The position numbers and the translations under genes were made by a program. Below, one piece after another: positions 1 through 9,403 of a stretch of 64,000 nucleotides of DNA; position 1 is the stretch's first letter; every line of letters begins with the position of its first letter. This DNA is from Microbacterium elymi (GTDB lineage Bacteria; Actinomycetota; Actinomycetes; Actinomycetales; Microbacteriaceae). The notes under the pieces were generated by a model that did not search any database, was not told the origin of the DNA, and saw only the letters and a program-made list of their open reading frames with translations. The stretch lies in assembly GCF_021582895.2 (NCBI RefSeq), contig NZ_CP091139.2, positions 1,364,001 through 1,428,000 on the forward strand, read 5' to 3'.

Positions 1-202
1 GCACCGCCTTGAGCGTGGAGGTCTTCCCGGCGCCGTTGGCACCGATGATCCCCACGGCCTGGCCGATGTCGACGGAGAAGCTGACGCCCTGCACGGCGGC
101 GACTCCCCCGTAGTTCACGTAGAGCCCCTCGGCGACCAGCTTCGCCGGATTGTGCCCGGAAGACGAGGTCAGCCGATGTGCGGCCGTGTATGCATCGCTC
201 AT
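1..202 (-). CDS. livF: LivF-type ABC transporter ATP-binding protein, 5' part only
   Basis: This is the N-terminal 67 codons of an ATPase of the branched-chain amino acid (HAAT) importer family; the rest lies beyond the left edge of the window. The Walker A motif GANGAGKTS is visible near residue 57, preceded by the usual short beta-strand segment (YVNYGGVAAVQGVSF). The ATG overlaps the stop of the upstream livM-livG gene by 4 bp (ATGA), so it is the last visible gene of the operon that begins with the lipoprotein gene at 4197. It should energise uptake together with the LivG domain. Substrate cannot be read from an ATPase; the aromatic-catabolism setting suggests an aromatic acid or amino acid. 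Confidence 0.9.
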   Translation of the reverse strand, partial: MSDAYTAAHRLTSSSGHNPAKLVAEGLYVNYGGVAAVQGVSFSVDIGQAVGIIGANGAGKTSTLKAV

Positions 203-2051
203 TCTGCCGTTCCCTCCACCGGAGCGCTCTCGAGCATCTCCTCCTCCAGCTTCGCGTCGTCACCGAGGTAGGCCTCGATGACCTCCGCCGACTTGGCGAC
301 CTCCTCGGGGAGCCCGTCGGCGATGACCTTCCCGGTCGACAGCACCGTCACCCGATCGCACATGGACATCACCAGGCCCATGTTGTGCTCGATGATGATC
401 ACGGTGACGCCCATGGCACGGACGTCCTTGACGATCGCCTTGAGCTGGTTGACCTCGTCGCCGTTCAGCCCGGCGGCGGGTTCGTCCAGCACGGCAGCTT
501 CGGCTTGGTCGCCATCGCCCGGGCGATCTCGACGCGACGCTGTGCACCGTAGGACAGCTCCGAGGGGACGGCGTCAGCCATCTTCAGGAGACCGTACCGC
601 TCGAGGATCTCATCGGCTTCCTGCCGCATCCGGCGCTCGGACCGCAGCACGAACAGCGGCCGGAAGATGTACCGCCAGCCCCAGCGACTCTTCGTGCGGT
701 CCACGCCCATCTGGACGTTCTCCCGCACCGAAAGCAGCGCGAACAGCCGCAGGTTCTGGAAGGTACGGGCCACGCCGCGCAGCGACAGCCGGTACGACGG
801 TGTGCTCGTCGATCGCTCGCCGAGGATCTCGACGGTGCCGGACGTCGGCGGGTGGATGCCGCTCATGACGTTGAACAGCGTCGTCTTGCCCGACCCGTTG
901 GGTCCGACCAATCCGCGGATCTCTCCCTCGCGCACCCGGATCGATACCCCGTCCAGCGCGCGGAGACCCTTGAAGGCCTTGACGACCTGGGTGACCTCGA
1001 GCACGATCGGGGCGCCTTCGGGCGGTCCGTTGACCGCGCCGGGCAGGTCGACCGCGAACGGGACGTAGGGGGCGACACCGAGGCCGCCGGCCTGCTCGCT
1101 GGAGCGTCTGCGCCGCCAGAGCTTGATCAGGCGGGCGGGGATGCCGGCGATCCCGGTCGGAAGGAAGACCACGAAGATCACGACCAGCGCGCCGTAGCCG
1201 AGTTGCGCGTAGATGGAGAAGTCGGCCAGCCAGGACCGGACGAAGATGAGTCCGACGGCGCCGATGACCACGCCCGGCAGGCTGTGGCGTCCGCCGATGA
1301 TCACCATGGCCAGGAGCAGGAACATGTTGGCCAGGCTGAACGACTCCGGGGCGACGAAGCGGATGAGTCCGGCGTAGAGCGCGCCGGCGACTCCGCCGTA
1401 CAGCCCGCCGAATGCGAAGGCGATCATGCGCAGCACCGGGACCCGGGTGCCCATCGCGGCGGCGGCCAGGTCGTCGTCGCGCATCGCGCGCAGTCGGCGG
1501 CCGAGTCGGGTGTGGACGATGAACGCCGCGAATGCGATGCCGAGCACCAGGAAGAACAGGCCGAGGTAATAGAAGAGGTAGTCGTCGCCCAGGTCGATCC
1601 CGAAGAACGTCGGCGCGGGGACTCCACTCAGCCCTTCGGCCTGGCCGGCCAGTGGCAGGTTTATCACCAGGCTGATGAACGCCAGCGACAGCCCGAGCGT
1701 GACGATCGCGAGATAGTGCGACTGCACCCGCAGGGCCGGGATGCCGACCAGCAGAGACACGAGGATCGCCAGGACCACGCCGGCCAGGGCCGCCGGCCAG
1801 AACGACCATCCGGCGTGCAGCGTGAGGATTGCGGCCGTGTAGGCGCCGACGCCGAGGAAGGCGACCTGGGCCAGGTCGAACTGGCCGGCGATGCCCATGG
1901 ACAGGAACAGTCCGATCGCCAGCAGCCCGAAGATCATCGAGACGTTGCTGACGTGGATCGTGTACGGGTCGACCAGGTACGGGAAGATGAGCGCCAGCAC
2001 CAGCAGGACGAGCAGCGGCGCGCCCAGGGTGGCTGTCTTCTTGAGCGTCAT
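199..2051 (-). CDS. LivM-LivG fusion: ABC permease joined to ATP-binding domain
   Basis: A single frame codes for a LivM permease (about residues 1-325, many hydrophobic helices, start MTLKKTATL) followed by a LivG ATPase (about 345-617). Walker A GPNGSGKTT and the signature LSYGAQRR are present. The ATG overlaps the livH stop by 4 bp and the stop overlaps the livF start. Near 494 one base is missing: the Walker B region reads KPKLPCW where KPKLAVLDEPAAGLN is expected, so CTGGCC seems to have lost a G; the C-terminal 97 codons continue in another frame. Corrected length is 617 aa. Permease-ATPase fusions of this kind are known in actinobacterial liv systems. The fusion joint itself shows no lost stop codon. 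Confidence 0.85.
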
Positions 2052-2917
2052 GCGCGGTTCACCGTGCTTTCTCCGAAGATGCCGGTCGGGCGGATGATGA
2101 CGATCAGGGCGAACGCCACGAACGCCACCAGATCGGCGTAACCCTGTGCCAGCCCGGATGCGAACGCGTAGAGGATGCCGAAGGCGAGACCGCCGACGAT
2201 GGCGCCCTTGATGTTCCCGAACCCGCCCAGGATCGCGGCGGAGAATCCCATGATCCCCAGGCTCGCTCCGAAGGTCGGGCTCACGTAGAGGACGGGCCCG
2301 GCCAGGCCGCCGCCGAGGGCGGCCAGCCCCGAGCCGATCGCGAAGGCGATGGCGTTGCTGCGACCCACGTTGATCCCGAGCGCCGTCGCCTCTTCGTGGT
2401 TGATGGCCACGGCCTGCATCGCGATGCCGCTCTTGGTGCGATCCAGGAACAGCCAGAGCACGAAGGCGGCGAGCGCGGCGACGACGACCACCACCAGCTG
2501 ATAGCGCTGGATGAAGATGCCGAACAGCTCGAACGGTGCGCCGCCGACGGGTGTCGGCACCGCCTCGCCCGTCGTGCCCCACACCAGGATCGCGATGCCC
2601 TCGAGCATGATGCCGAACCCGATGGTGCCGATCAGCATCAGGTCGAAGTCCTTGTTCTCGAGCGGGCGCAGGATGCGCTCGATCACCAGGCCGATGACGG
2701 CCGTGGCCACGATGGCGATGATGATCGAGACCCAGAACGGGAGCTTGGCGCTGATGTAGAACGTCGCCGCCAGGTAGGCGCCGACCATCAGGATGTCGCC
2801 GTGGGCGAAGTTGACCAGACCCATCGTGCGATACACGAGCGAGAAGCCGAGGGCGACGAGCACGTAGATCGCGCCGAGGCCTATCCCTCCGACGAGGGTC
2901 TGCAGGATGAACTGCAT
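2048..2917 (-). CDS. livH: LivH-type ABC transporter permease
   Basis: A 289-residue membrane protein of the HAAT importer family that pairs with LivM to form the channel. It begins MQFILQTLVGGIGLGAIYVL and carries the family segment GLVNFAHGDILMVGAY near residue 35. I chose the ATG at 2917 because the family starts here; the upstream in-frame extension is proline/serine-rich and untypical. It follows livK after a 116-bp gap holding a strong hairpin, and its stop overlaps the next gene by 4 bp. Confidence 0.92.
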   Translation of the reverse strand: MQFILQTLVGGIGLGAIYVLVALGFSLVYRTMGLVNFAHGDILMVGAYLAATFYISAKLPFWVSIIIAIVATAVIGLVIERILRPLENKDFDLMLIGTIGFGIMLEGIAILVWGTTGEAVPTPVGGAPFELFGIFIQRYQLVVVVVAALAAFVLWLFLDRTKSGIAMQAVAINHEEATALGINVGRSNAIAFAIGSGLAALGGGLAGPVLYVSPTFGASLGIMGFSAAILGGFGNIKGAIVGGLAFGILYAFASGLAQGYADLVAFVAFALIVIIRPTGIFGESTVNRA

Positions 2918-2985
2918 GCTGTCCTCCAGAGTCCCGCGTCGGTCAACGCTGATCCGACCCGGGTGGTGGTGTGAGAGTGGGGTGG

Positions 2986-3028
2986 CGACGGATGACGGGG
3001 GCGGGATGCCGCGCCCCGTCATCCGTCG
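2986..3028. terminator. Strong hairpin between livK and livH
   Basis: Perfect 15-bp arms (CGACGGATGACGGGG at 2986-3000 and its complement at 3014-3028) enclose a 13-base loop. There is no T-run after it on the minus strand, so it is more likely an attenuator or mRNA 3'-end stabiliser that lets livK be expressed above the downstream transporter genes than a full terminator. Confidence 0.6.
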
Positions 3029-3033
3029 GGCGA

Positions 3034-4197
3034 TCAGCTCGCCGGGACGAGGTTGCCGCTCGCGTCGATCTTGCCGATCTGGGTCTCGTGCACGCCGATG
3101 CCGTTCGCATCGAAGGCGAAGTGCCCGACCAGGCCGTCGTACGTGATCGACCGGATGGCATCGCTCAGCTTCTGGCCGGTCGCGACGTTGGACTTCTTCA
3201 GCGCCTGGATCAGGATCTGCGCGCCGTCGTAGGCCTTGGCACCGTGGAACTCGCCGTCCTCGTTGTACTTCGCCTTGTAGTCGGCGGCGAACTTCTTGGT
3301 CTTCTCGTTCGTGTCGTTGCCCAGGTAGGGCGTGCTCACGATCGTGCCCTCGGCGTTGGCGGTGCCGGCGGTCTTGACGTAGACGGGGGTGCCGGCCGGG
3401 GCGCCGCCGGCGATGATCGCGTCGATGCCGAGCTGCCGTGCCTGCTTGACGATCAGGCCGGTCTCGACCTCTTCGGTGCCGGTGAACAGCACGTCGGGCT
3501 TGGCGTCGCGGATGCGGGTGAGCGCGGAGCTGAAGTCCTTCTGATCTGGGGTGACCACCTGGTCGGCGCTCGGCGAGACTCCGAGGGCCTTGAGCGAGGC
3601 CAGGAAGGCATCGTGCTCGCCGGCCCCGTACGCGCCGTTGTTGCTGATCATCGCAATGTTCTTGTAGCCCTTGGTGGTGACCAGGTACTTCGCCAGCGTC
3701 TCATCGAATGCGGTGCTGGGCGGGCTGTTCAGGAACACGAACGGGTTGTGGAGCTCGCCGAGCTTCGGCGACTGTCCCGACGTGATCATGGGGATCTTGT
3801 TCTCGGCCATGATGGGCGCCATCGCCAGCGCGTCCGCGCTCTCCGCGGTGCCCATCATCGCGATGTTCCCGTCGCCGGCGACCTTCCGGGCGAGGTTCGT
3901 GCTGACCGTGGGATCTCCCTGGTCGTCGTACAGGGTGTACTTGATCTGACGGCCGTCGATGCCGCCGGCGTCGTTCAGCTCGTCGAAGGCCATCTTGACG
4001 CCCTTGTACTCCCAGTCGCCCAGCGAGCTGAGCTGACCGCTCTGCGCGTTGACGATCGCGACCTTGATCGGGCCGGTGCCACCGCTCTCGGCGGCCCCTT
4101 TGTTCTGTCCGGGCGCTGCGCAGCCGGCCAACAGCATTCCCAGTGCCGCCGCTCCCGCGAGCAGCGTCGCCGTCCTCGTGATTCGCCTCTGAACCAT
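3034..4197 (-). CDS. livK: LivK-type substrate-binding lipoprotein of ABC importer
   Basis: A 387-residue periplasmic-binding-type protein (Peripla_BP_6 family) that captures the substrate outside the membrane. The N-terminus has a lipoprotein signal with lipobox LLAG-C near residue 25. Typical family segments are seen: GPIKVAIVNAQSGQLSSLG, AFDELNDAGGIDGRQI and a late VKTAGTANAEG stretch. It is the first gene of the operon livK-livH-livMG-livF on the minus strand. The upstream 4198-4340 region is unusually AT-rich for this genome and holds a palindrome. Substrate is unknown; related proteins bind branched-chain amino acids, amides or aromatic acids. Confidence 0.92.
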   Translation of the reverse strand: MVQRRITRTATLLAGAAALGMLLAGCAAPGQNKGAAESGGTGPIKVAIVNAQSGQLSSLGDWEYKGVKMAFDELNDAGGIDGRQIKYTLYDDQGDPTVSTNLARKVAGDGNIAMMGTAESADALAMAPIMAENKIPMITSGQSPKLGELHNPFVFLNSPPSTAFDETLAKYLVTTKGYKNIAMISNNGAYGAGEHDAFLASLKALGVSPSADQVVTPDQKDFSSALTRIRDAKPDVLFTGTEEVETGLIVKQARQLGIDAIIAGGAPAGTPVYVKTAGTANAEGTIVSTPYLGNDTNEKTKKFAADYKAKYNEDGEFHGAKAYDGAQILIQALKKSNVATGQKLSDAIRSITYDGLVGHFAFDANGIGVHETQIGKIDASGNLVPAS

Positions 4198-4287
4198 GTC
4201 TCACCTCTTTGTGCTGGGGAAGCGATCGGGCTCGAGAGCCGGGTCGCCCCGCGTCGGGACATCTGCACGCTCTGGGGTCGAGCGTCC

Positions 4288-4297
4288 TTCAATTGAA
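4288..4297. promoter_or_regulatory. Palindrome TTCAATTGAA upstream of livK
   Basis: A perfect 10-bp palindrome lies about 90 bp before the livK start inside an AT-rich patch (4286-4345). It is a candidate operator. No matching regulator gene is adjacent. Confidence 0.35.
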
Positions 4298-4410
4298 CAT
4301 AAAGCGGGCCCGATTATCCGTCAAGAGCTATTTATTGCCCGTTCGTAATCACAGTGACACCCGATTCCGCTAGGCCCGGACGCCTGCGCGTGCACCGCGT
4401 CTGGATGCCT

Positions 4411-5985
4411 TCAGCCTGCGGCCAGGTCGTGCAGGGCCCGCGTCAGCTCTTCCTGCGTCGCGGTGCGCCCGCGCGTCGGCCGGCCGATGCCGTCCAGGAG
4501 GATCAGCCGCACGCCGTGGTCGTACTTCTTGTCGCGCTTCCATGCCTCCTGCAAGCCGGTCGGCGTCGATGTCGGCCACGGTCGGCAGTCCCAGGGCGTT
4601 CAGCAGTGCGCGGTGCGTCTCGACATCCGCCGCCGCCAACCGGCCCTGCACGTGCGAGAGATGCGCAGCGGCCATCATGCCGATCGCGACGGGGGTGCCG
4701 TCGTCGCTGGCGTCCAGCTCCATCAGCCATTCGACCGCATGCGCGAAGGTGTGCCCGTAGTTCAGGAACGCCCGCTCACCGGACTCCCGCTCGTCCCGGC
4801 AGACGATCGCCGCCTTGAACTCCTGGCTGTCGCACACCGCCTGATACACGGCGAGCGGATCGCGGCGCGCAGCCGGCCTGCCAGCGACAGCAGCCGCTCC
4901 ACGGCGGCGGCCGAGTCCAGGAGGGCGTGCTTGGCGATCTCAGCCAGGCCCGCGGCGTAGCCGCGCTGGTCCGCGCCCGCGGCGACGTTCGTGTCGGCCA
5001 CGACGGCGATCGGCTGGTGGATGGTGCCGATGAGGTTGCGCCCCTGCGGCAGGCTGATGGCGTTCTTGCCGCCGATGGCCGAGTCGGCCTGGGCCACGAG
5101 CGTGGTGGGGATCAGCGCGAGCGGCATGCCCCGGTTGAAGAGGGAGGCCACCAGTCCGGCGACGTCGCACACGACCTCGCCGCCGATGCCGACGACGATG
5201 TCGTGGCGGTGGATGGCGTGGTCGGCCATCTGCTCGGCGATCCGCGAGATCGTCTCGAACGTCTTGCTCGCCTCGCGGTCGTCGACGCGGACCGGGATGA
5301 CGGTCCTGCCCCCGAACTGCCCGGCGATCGCCTCGGCGATCGACGCGTCGCGCTCGGCGGTGACGAGCACGATGTTCTCGGCGGCATCGGCGGCCGGGAT
5401 CAGCTCCTGCGCACGCTCGAGAAGGCCGCCGCCGGCGTGGGCGAAGTACGTGCCGCCGATCGTGGCGACGAGCCGGCTCGAGGCATCCGCCAGGACCGGA
5501 GGCGGCACCATGAACCGGAGGATCTCGACGGCGACATCGTCGGCGCGCTTGCCCATCGTGTCGACGCGGACCGTCGCCAGCTCTTCGTACAGCGGAAGCC
5601 GGCGGTCGTAGATCTCGCGCACGCCGGAGGTCTGCAGCAGCGGGCGGAAGCTGTCGCCGTTGATGCGCTGCATCGCCTGCTCGTACGGCACATCGAGGTA
5701 GACGACGGTGTGGGATGCCAGCATCCGGCGGACCTCGGGGTCCAGGGCCGCCCCACCGCCCAGCGCGAGGACGGAGGTGGCGTCCTCGAGCAGTTCGGCC
5801 ACGACCGTCCGCTCGATCTGACGGAAGTACCGCTCCCCGTGCAGATCGAACATCTCGCGGATCGACCGGCCCTCCCGGCGTTCGATCAGCACATCGCTGT
5901 CGACGAACGAGACGCCGAGCATGTCGGCCACGATGCGCCCGACCGTCGATTTGCCGGCACCCATGAACCCGATCAGGACAACCAT
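4411..5985 (-). CDS. Shikimate kinase / 3-dehydroquinate synthase-like fusion
   Basis: The first ~170 residues are a shikimate kinase domain (P-loop GFMGAGKST at residues 6-14, then [13 protein letters not shown] and ALGGGAAL). The remaining ~350 are a dehydroquinate synthase-like domain ([42 protein letters not shown]). The fold would use NAD and a metal to cyclise a sugar phosphate. Several positions differ from textbook AroB ([19 protein letters not shown]), so a sedoheptulose-phosphate-cyclase-like side role is possible. Two indels break it: near 4872 an A is missing (CTGCAG read CTGCG) and near 4548 a T is extra (CTTGCAG). Corrected length is 524 aa. It stands alone, not in an aro operon, divergent from the gene at 6083. 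Confidence 0.75.
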
Positions 5986-6082
5986 AGAGGCGCATCTTCC
6001 ATTGGGCGTATCTTCGTCAGTGGGGCCGAGGGCGGATCGCGCCCGGACCTCCCGAGAACCGACTCCATGATAGGGGACGACG

Positions 6083-6832
6083 ATGGCGACGACCGGCACC
6101 CCCCGGCCATGGTCGGCATCCCTGGCGTCGCTGCGGCCCCCGCGGATCCGCATCGACGACAGCGGGTCCCACGCGCGTCCCGTGCTCCTGCATCAGGGGT
6201 TCATGATCGAGACCGAGCTGGTGTGGGAGGGCATCCGGGCAGCCCTGCACGCGGCCGGGCGACCCTGTGCCACGCTCGAAGAGCATTACCTGCGGACGAT
6301 CGATTCGGCCCATGCGCTCGGTCACGATCCGGACCTTCCGCTGGCGCAGTCCCTGGCCGCCGCCATCGACGCGCTCGACGTCGACGAGGTCGACGTGATG
6401 GCCGAGGGGTCCGGCGTCGAGCCCGCCCTGATCCTCGCCCTGAACGACGCGCGGGTGCGACGCCTGGTCCTCTGGCGACCCGCCGAGATCTCGCTGGACG
6501 CCGACGACGCCCTGGCGGCCGGCGATGCCGCTCCCCTCGCGATGACGGAGGCCGAGGTCAGCATCGGCGCGCTGTGCACGCACACGCACATCGACACGCT
6601 GGCGCCGGTCGCCGGTCTGCGGCTGACGCTGTCGTCGCTGCGGATCCCCGTGCTGATCATCGATGACGGGTCGTCCGGCTCGCCAGAGCTGCTGGCCCGC
6701 CGCATCCCCGGCGCGTCCCGGGTGGAATCGCGCAGCCGCCGCAGCACCCTCGCGGACGAGCTGCTGATCAGACGCGCCCTCGCCTTCCTCACCGAGGGGG
6801 CGCCGAAGCCGGCTGCGGTGCGGCGTCGGTAG
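6083..6832 (+). CDS. Alpha/beta-hydrolase-like protein of unknown role
   Basis: A 249-residue soluble protein. The pattern RPVLLHQGFMIET (oxyanion-strand position), MAEGSGVEPAL (a degenerate nucleophile elbow around the Ser) and IPVLIIDDGSSGSPE (late strand) fits a divergent alpha/beta hydrolase, but the elbow is not a clean GxSxG. I do not recognise a specific family. It is transcribed away from the aroK-aroB fusion, 97 bp apart. Start at ATG 6083; a later ATG at 6203 (MIETELVW) would remove the first strand. Confidence 0.6.
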   Translation: MATTGTPRPWSASLASLRPPRIRIDDSGSHARPVLLHQGFMIETELVWEGIRAALHAAGRPCATLEEHYLRTIDSAHALGHDPDLPLAQSLAAAIDALDVDEVDVMAEGSGVEPALILALNDARVRRLVLWRPAEISLDADDALAAGDAAPLAMTEAEVSIGALCTHTHIDTLAPVAGLRLTLSSLRIPVLIIDDGSSGSPELLARRIPGASRVESRSRRSTLADELLIRRALAFLTEGAPKPAAVRRR

Positions 6833-6836
6833 CCCG

Positions 6837-6870
6837 CGCCGTCACGCGCCGTCACGCGCCGTCACCCGCG
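6837..6870. repeat. Short tandem repeat GCCGTCACGC
   Basis: Three to four copies of a 10-bp unit lie between the hydrolase-like gene and the MetE-like gene. Confidence 0.6.
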
Positions 6871-6892
6871 CCCGCGATCACGGCACGGTGGG

Positions 6893-6898
6893 TAGAGT
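6893..6898 (+). promoter_or_regulatory. Candidate -10 box TAGAGT
   Basis: TAGAGT fits the actinobacterial TAnnnT -10 pattern and sits 26 bp before the MetE-like start, which has its own AAAGG ribosome site at about 6909. The same hexamer precedes the exporter gene at 15834. Confidence 0.35.
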
Positions 6899-6923
6899 CT
6901 CCCCGACGAAAGGTGCCGAGCCG

Positions 6924-8144
6924 ATGCCGACGATCCCCACCACGACCGCGGGCAGCCTGCCCCGCACGCAGGCGCTCATCGAGGCGAACCGCGCACGTGT
7001 GCTCGCCGACGACGGCTTCACCCTGACCTCCTCTCCGGAGTTCGACGAGCTCGTCGCCGCGGCGGTGGCGGATGTCGTCGCCCGCCAGCGCGCGGCCGGC
7101 GTCACGCTCGTCGGCGACGGCGAGTTCGGCAAGGCCATGTCCAGCGCCGTGGACTACGGCGCGTGGTGGTCGTACTCGTTCCAGCGGGTGAACGGCCTCA
7201 CCCTCACCGACGTCGACCCGCTCACCTCGGCGCCGGACGCGCGCGAGGTGCCGGGGCAGCGCGCGGTGCGCTCCGAGCCGGGGCGGATCCGCCTCACGTC
7301 CTTCGTCGACCGGCGCGACCGCCGGGCGTTCCCGGCCGTCTACCACGATGCCGAGGCGGTGCCGTCCGGACGCATCGCGACCGCGTTCCCGACCACGACG
7401 GGTCCGATCAGCTATCGCGGGCAGGATGCCGTGGCCGCCGACATCCGTCATCTGAAGGCCGCGCTCGCCCCCGGCGAGCAGGGCTTCCTCACGGCGATCT
7501 CGCCCGGCAGCGCCGCGCGCATCGTCGACTCGCACTACGCGAGCGAGCAGGAGCACATCGACGCCTGGGCGGATGCGCTGCGCGAGGAGTACCGGGCGAT
7601 CGTGGACGCGGGGCTGGTCCTGCAGATCGACGATCCGTCCCTGGCCGAGAACTGGGACCAGATCAACCCCGAGCCGTCCGTCGCCGACTATCAGGCGTTC
7701 ACGAAGATCCGGATCGACGCGTTGAACCGGGCGATCGCGGGGCTGCCGAAGGAGCAGGTGCGGCTGCATCTGTGCTGGGGCTCGTGGCACGGCCCGCACA
7801 CCACCGACATCGAGCTGCGCCACCTGCTGCCGGTCGTGCTGCAGGCGAACGTGGGCTCGCTCTCGTTCGAGGCGGGCAATGTGCGGCACGAGCACGAGTG
7901 GGCGGTGTGGAAGGATGCCGACGTCCCGGCCGACCTCGTCCTGGTGCCGGGCGTGGTCAGCCACGCGACGAACGTCGTCGAGCACCCCGACCTGGTCGCC
8001 GAGCGGATCGGCCGCTTCACCTCGATCGTGGGACCCGAGCGGGTGATCGCCTCGACCGACTGCGGCCTCGGCGGGCGGGTGCACCCCGACATCGCCTGGG
8101 CCAAGCTCGACTCCCTCGGCGAGGGCGCACGCCGCGCGGGCTGA
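6924..8144 (+). CDS. MetE C-domain-like methyltransferase (cobalamin-independent methionine synthase family)
   Basis: A 406-residue protein matching only the catalytic half of MetE-type methionine synthases (full MetE is about 750 aa). Zinc-ligand-like motifs are visible: HLCWGSWHGPH near 285-295, EAGN near 320 and the final STDCGLGGRVHPDIAW near 375-390. Family members move methyl groups to thiols such as homocysteine, or act on coenzyme M adducts. In a locus with two folate-dependent O-demethylases a role in consuming methyl groups is attractive but unproven. I chose ATG 6924 (ribosome site AAAGG 10 bp upstream) over the GTG at 6888, which would overlap the -10 box. Confidence 0.8.
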   Translation: MPTIPTTTAGSLPRTQALIEANRARVLADDGFTLTSSPEFDELVAAAVADVVARQRAAGVTLVGDGEFGKAMSSAVDYGAWWSYSFQRVNGLTLTDVDPLTSAPDAREVPGQRAVRSEPGRIRLTSFVDRRDRRAFPAVYHDAEAVPSGRIATAFPTTTGPISYRGQDAVAADIRHLKAALAPGEQGFLTAISPGSAARIVDSHYASEQEHIDAWADALREEYRAIVDAGLVLQIDDPSLAENWDQINPEPSVADYQAFTKIRIDALNRAIAGLPKEQVRLHLCWGSWHGPHTTDIELRHLLPVVLQANVGSLSFEAGNVRHEHEWAVWKDADVPADLVLVPGVVSHATNVVEHPDLVAERIGRFTSIVGPERVIASTDCGLGGRVHPDIAWAKLDSLGEGARRAG

Positions 8145-8168
8145 GCCCGCCGCGCGGCCGCGGCGAGA

Positions 8169-8557
8169 TCAGGCCTCGGCGAAGACCTCCTGCGCGATGC
8201 GGAACGCGGTGTTCGCGGCCGGGACGCCGGAGTAGATCGCCGACTGCAGGATGACCTCGGTGATCTCGTCGACGGTCAGCCCGTTGCGCAGGCCCGCGCG
8301 CAGGTGCATGGCGAGCTCCTCGTGGTGACCGTGCGCGATCAGCGAGGTGATCACCGCGACCGAGCGCGACCGCCGGTCCAATCCGGGCCGGGACCAGACA
8401 TCCCCCAGGCCACGCGCGTGATGAAGTCCTGGAAGTCCTCGGTCACCGCGGTGATCTTCGCGTTCGCACGGTCGACGTGCTCGTCCGAGAGCACGGCGCG
8501 GCGCACGGTCATCCCCTGCTCGAAGCGCTCCTGGTCGGTGCGGCGTTCGGTCGTCAT
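8169..8557 (-). CDS. pcaC: 4-carboxymuconolactone decarboxylase
   Basis: PcaC removes CO2 from 4-carboxymuconolactone to give 3-oxoadipate enol-lactone in the protocatechuate branch of the beta-ketoadipate pathway. The corrected 129-residue length is typical of the stand-alone enzyme. The family segment RSRSVAVITSLIAHGHHEEL and the C-terminal AIYSGVPAANTAFRIAQEV are clear. One base is missing near 8395 in a G-run (WGM read for WGDVWSRPGLDRR). It is the last gene of the pcaHGBDC operon. Many actinobacteria fuse pcaD and pcaC; here they are separate, 71 bp apart. Confidence 0.92.
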
Positions 8558-8628
8558 GGTGTCTCCTTCGATCGGGGCGTTTCGTCTGGGTCGCTGCGCT
8601 CCCTCGCTCAACGAGCGGGAGGGACCGC

Positions 8629-9403
8629 TCAGCGGCCGGCGGCGAAGAATTCCGTGGGCAGCCGGATCACGGCCTGCGGGTCGTCCACCGGCGACAGGTG
8701 CGAGGCATCCGCGATCCCGGCGGCACGCCCGTGCTGCACTCCGTCGGCGATCTCGCGGGCCGAGCTCTCCGGGGTGACCAGATCATGCTCGCCCCAGATC
8801 GCCAGCACCGGCGCGGCGATCCGGCCGAGCCGGTCGCGTGCGTCGAACGCGGCCAGCGCCTCGCAGCACAGCGCATAGCTGGTGTCGTCGGACTCCTGCG
8901 GCACGTCGGCAGCCGACCGGTCAGCTCGGGATGCCGGGCGATGGACCCGGGTGCGAACCACCGCTGCGCCGACCCGATGATCAGCGACGAGGTGCTCTGC
9001 GCGCGCACCTGGGCGGCGCGCTCGTGCCAGCTGTCGGCGGTGGCGATCTTCGCGCCCGAGCACAGGATCGCCGCCTGGGACACCAGCTGCGGATGCCGGC
9101 GGCAAGCTCGAGCCCGACGGCCCCGCCCAGCGACACCCCGGCGTAGTCGATCCGATCCGCGCCGAAGCCGGCCGCGAGGGCGGCAACGGCATCCGCCAGC
9201 TCGGCGACGGTGAACGGGTCGACCGCGGCCGGCGATGCGCCGTGCCCGGGCAGATCCCACAGCGCGACGCGGTGCGGCCCGGCCAGTGCGGGCACCACCT
9301 GCTCCCACATGATGGTCGAGGTGCCCAGCGACGGGCCGAGGATCAGCAGCGGCGCCTCGGCGGGGCCGATCGGCTCGGTGACGGCGAGGACGGGGACGGT
9401 CAT
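8629..9403 (-). CDS. pcaD: 3-oxoadipate enol-lactonase
   Basis: PcaD is an alpha/beta hydrolase that opens 3-oxoadipate enol-lactone to 3-oxoadipate. Seen here: LGPSLGTSTIMWEQV near the N-terminus, the nucleophile elbow AGVSLGGAVG around residue 95, the acid segment PVLAIWGEHDLVTP and the catalytic His in DASHLSPVDDP. Corrected length is 258 aa. Two single-base losses break the frame, near 9101 (ELAARHPQL expected) and near 8908 (TGRLADVPQ expected, CTGGCC read CTGCC). The ATG overlaps the pcaB stop by 4 bp. Confidence 0.92.

Noticed and set aside
6888..6923. Upstream GTG start for the MetE-like gene
   Set aside because: It would overlap the candidate -10 box, and the family begins at the later ATG, which has a ribosome site.
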